From Welwitschia mirabilis (taxonomy: Eukaryota; Gnetophyta; Gnetopsida; Welwitschiales), in contig JBOZIK010000001.1 in the NCBI GenBank assembly GCA_051453625.1, positions 129,460,610-129,484,120 on the forward strand: a DNA stretch of 23,511 bases, read 5' to 3'. A program made the translations under genes and the position numbers. Below the pieces are notes generated by a model. It ran no database searches and was not told the DNA's origin. It saw nothing but the letters and a program-made list of their open reading frames with translations. Of the stretch, positions 20,701 through 23,511 are shown piece by piece. How positions within the stretch are numbered: the stretch's first letter is position 1; each line of letters opens with the position of its first letter.

Positions 20701-21778
20701 AACATTTTTATCCATAGTAGTGCTCTAAATGGCAAAATTCACAACTAGCATTAAAACAATTTGATATTAACAGTAAAAGAAATGCAACTTTCAAGCAAAC
20801 ATATGATAAAATCTAATTCTGTAAGTTCACTTTATCCTAGCAATTTGCAATCCAAATAAATTTATAGCAGAAAGCACTTAAAATAATCATTCTTGAGATT
20901 GAAATAATCATGATAAGTAATAAGATTAAGAAAATTGTGATAGAAAAACTTCATTAAAACCTAACCTCAGGTTTCTTCTAATTTGGGACCTTTTCACATT
21001 GCTCTGCTATGAATTTTCTCTAAACCTTGTTTAGATACAATCTTAGATAGATAATAGGTACAAATGCATGCAAACAAAAAGTTAAAAAAAGGTGAAATAA
21101 AAGAGAAAACCTTATAATCATATAAGAAAAAATTAAAAAAATAAATGAATGCATTTTAAAGGACCTTATCCTTTACATAGGATGTAACTACCCTTAATAT
21201 ACATTCTACACTAAGGTAAAATATATGTCCCAATAAGGAAAAATCAAGAAAATATAAACTAGGGCCTTAATGTGTAGCTAATAAACTAATGAAAGACTTA
21301 TGGATCTTTATCACAGTTATAATATAATCATTCTTGTAAATATTAATCATGAAGTTATTATTATGGGTAATATCACATATTATAGAATATTATTATCTTT
21401 GTAATTGATAAGTGATTAATAGAGTATTCCCTAATTATGATGAGTATTGTACATTTTAAATTATGTTATTATTAGTAGTAAAGTTTAGTTTAACTATAAT
21501 TTTAATTTCAAAATACATAATATGTTGATTGTTCACTTTATATTTTACACCCTCTATTGGTCAAAATTTACGAGATGAATATTTATAACTCATAAAGTAA
21601 TTGGTAATACAAAATTTAATTTATTAAATAAAAAATATACATATATATTACAGACAATTTTCTCAACATATTATAATTAGAATTAATGATCATGATTTCT
21701 ACATCCATAGAATGATTATTAGAATTTGGCACATAATTACAAGAGGATATTACATTATGACAGTATAGCCTATGTTTG
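20701..21778. other. AT-rich stretch without a gene (copy 2)
   Basis: Colinear with about 9722-10795. No coding frame or RNA gene was supported. Confidence 0.5.
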
Positions 21779-22036
21779 ATGGATATTTATATGATTTTTT
21801 CCTCATTAATTTCTATTATATCCTCTTGTTTAGCTATTTTACATGGGGATTTATTAATTATCTCAACATTTGTTTGTAAAATAATCATATTTATTGCATT
21901 TTTCATAGCATTATTATTTTTTTCACACGTTTCTTTTATGGTATTTATTGTGATGCATATTTTTGTAATTCTTTTTGCCTTAACAGATCCTAATAATCAT
22001 AGATATATGTATTGCAAAATACACACTCTAGTATGA
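21779..22036 (+). CDS. 85-residue hydrophobic hypothetical frame
   Basis: Taking the ATG at 21779 (the preceding TTG is not a plausible plant start), the frame encodes a highly hydrophobic product with two or three possible membrane segments, roughly residues 5-25, 30-55 and 57-72. It ends MYCKIHTLV. T-rich DNA produces hydrophobic frames by chance, and copy 1 is frameshifted and has two stops. Codon differences between the copies are mostly non-synonymous. It ends about 100 bases before the LTR-like block 3. Probably not a gene. Confidence 0.12.
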   Translation: MDIYMIFSSLISIISSCLAILHGDLLIISTFVCKIIIFIAFFIALLFFSHVSFMVFIVMHIFVILFALTDPNNHRYMYCKIHTLV

Positions 22037-22139
22037 ATGGGAATGATCCAAATGTCATAACCCATTGAAGACTTATAAGAGAAGAATGAGAATTGATTTT
22101 CGAAGTGAAAATGATAACCAAAACTTAATAATAGTGTAG

Positions 22140-22830
22140 TAAATAAAGATGCGATGTAATAAAAGTAAAACTAAATCTAAATGCAATGCAAAATGAATCT
22201 AAAACTACTTTCTTCATCCTTAATAAAGAATGCCCTTAAGACCTATATCGTCAATGAAACTATCACAGGATCAAGGACAACATAAACCATAAGGGAAATA
22301 TAATAGAACTAAATATAAAAACGAAATAGAGTTTATATTGGTGATCAAACCAACATCTGAGTTACAAAATAGTCAGATCTTAATGGAGGATTCACAACCC
22401 AATACCAAGGAAACATCTTTCTACAACTTTCGAGATGGATGTCTTGTCCTTTAATCTCCTGTTATGAGAATGTCTAGTTGATCGAATATGCAGAGAAGAG
22501 TCAAAGGGAGGTATTTTTTGTAGGGTTAAGAAGCAAAATTGATGCATAAAAAGCACTACAAAACACACTTAATTACAAGAAACAAATGGACGAAATAGAT
22601 AAAGGTTAACTAGTGGTTATGAGTCTTGTCATGTCTGTTGTGGGGACAACTAAGGAGATGATGGATTAACGATTACATTCCTTGTCCTATATGTCATGGG
22701 GATGATAGCCCTTTACAAAAGATATCTCAGTAGTACTGGCTCATCTACTTTACCCTTACATTCCTTGTCCTGTATGTCATGGGATGATATCCCTTTACAA
22801 AAGATGAAATCATAACATCACTTGATTTTA
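22140..22830 (-). mobile_element. LTR-like block 3 (internally deleted)
   Basis: Closely related to block 2 from about 11160 to 11765, then missing the rest of U3 including the TGTTAGGG start. Its TATA box has decayed (CTACAAAAAATA) and the AATAAA site is altered. Where the deletion lies it carries two near-identical 50-base segments. It probably cannot promote transcription. Confidence 0.5.
22673..22805 (+). repeat. Duplicated 50-base segment at a deletion scar
   Basis: 22673-22723 and 22756-22805 are the same sequence with three differences (two substitutions and one missing G), 83 bases apart. Block 2 has only one such segment, and the second copy sits where about 1.05 kb of block 2 is missing. 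Confidence 0.75.
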
Positions 22831-23511
22831 AAATGCATGACTTAATGTACTAAAAAAATTCAATTTGATAAGATATTGGTTATGATGATATTAAAAAAAA
22901 TTGAATGCCTTAAACAATAAATGATAAGACCAAAGAGTTGCTGAAAAATAAACTCACTTGCTTTTTATCTCAAAACAAACACCTGAACCCTTAGAAATGA
23001 AATAATCATGTGGAAAAACTAAAAGTCTAGGAAATAAGCAATACCTTTGATGACACCAGAAATACCACTAACTCTGTAGCCTCCAAGTTTTTATTATTTT
23101 ATTATCTAACTATCCATAATGAGGGGAGTGCAACCATATTCAGAGAAGTAAGGAATCATAAAACATGGCCAAGAACTCCCAGTGAAGTTCCCATAACTAC
23201 CATATTACACTGCCAAATATCCCTCTTTGGAAAATTTGCCCCGATCTACTTGTAGTAGGACATCATGATAACCATGTTTTTGAGCTGTCTCAAATATAAA
23301 ACATCATGGAATTATTTTACTTTTTTGTTCTTTTTTTTTCTTTTATTTTTTTTAACACGTTAAAGAAACATTCCACATGACCAAACACTCCAAAAGAGAA
23401 AGGTGAAGTAATAAGATAAAATATAAAAAAGAACACCCTTAAACAATCTAAGACCTTTTCATCATTGAGAAAAACATCAAAAATAAAGCATCTTCCTTTA
23501 AACTAAAGTTC
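22831..23511. other. Segment matching 12840-13533 of copy 1
   Basis: It gives the sequence missing from the copy 1 gap (23086-23232). It is slightly less AT-rich around 23110-23240. No coding region was recognised beyond the shared frame discussed at 13332-13580. Confidence 0.5.

Larger units (their letters stand above)
13697..23511. repeat. Long tandem unit, copy 2 (runs off the right edge)
   Basis: Homologous to copy 1 from 1887 onward; the last base corresponds to about 13533 of copy 1. Copy-2-only parts are 222 bases at 20472-20693, about 17 bases near 18561-18577, a 50-base templated-looking segment at 22756-22805 and 14 bases near 23470. It lacks about 1.05 kb relative to copy 1 between 22740 and 22810, and lacks the doubled segment around the large N gap. 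Confidence 0.9.

Noticed and set aside
1-23511. CRISPR array, bacterial operon, prophage or plasmid features
   Set aside because: There are no short regularly spaced repeats with unique spacers, no ribosome binding sites before long frames, and the gag and LTR content is eukaryotic.

Overview
This is nuclear DNA of a land plant, very AT-rich by eye (roughly 70% or more), with three runs of N and no intact gene. The main evidence for a plant is a decayed Ty3/gypsy-type gag of the kind seen in Athila/Tat-like plant retrotransposons, together with LTR-like blocks. A large, repeat-rich genome such as a gymnosperm's would fit, but that is a guess. No open frame free of N exceeds about 90 codons.

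The window is mostly one long unit present twice in tandem. Copy 1 starts near 1887 and copy 2 near 13697, and copy 2 runs off the right edge. The copies are roughly 90-95% identical by eye in sampled stretches. Because of indels, the distance between equivalent bases falls from 11,810 at the left to 10,982 near 11041 and 9,985 near 13262. Most differences are C/T or G/A transitions, as expected for old methylated repeats.

Read on the minus strand (right to left), the order is: LTR-like block 3 (~22830-22140), a long interior, a truncated gag (~14220-13697), an unidentified 1.5-kb segment (13697-12117), LTR-like block 2 (12116-~11150), a long interior again, a more complete gag (~2415-1480), and LTR-like block 1 (~1060-1). 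This looks like a tandem chain of retroelements sharing LTRs. The LTR blocks carry minus-strand TATA boxes and clusters of GTCGTCC/GGGACGA-type motifs. No pol (protease, RT, RNase H, integrase) was recognised between gag and the next LTR, so the elements look gag-only and non-autonomous, but pol decayed beyond recognition cannot be excluded.

Within the interior, both copies carry a plus-strand promoter-like block (TATA box, CT-rich leader, ATG), a 52-codon reading frame with a signal-peptide-like start (open only in copy 2), a hydrophobic 85-codon frame (open only in copy 2), and a minus-strand open stretch. All are weak candidates. The sister copy predicts the content of two of the three N gaps and makes the third suspicious. 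Nothing here looks like a working gene system; the value lies in the structure and decay of the array.
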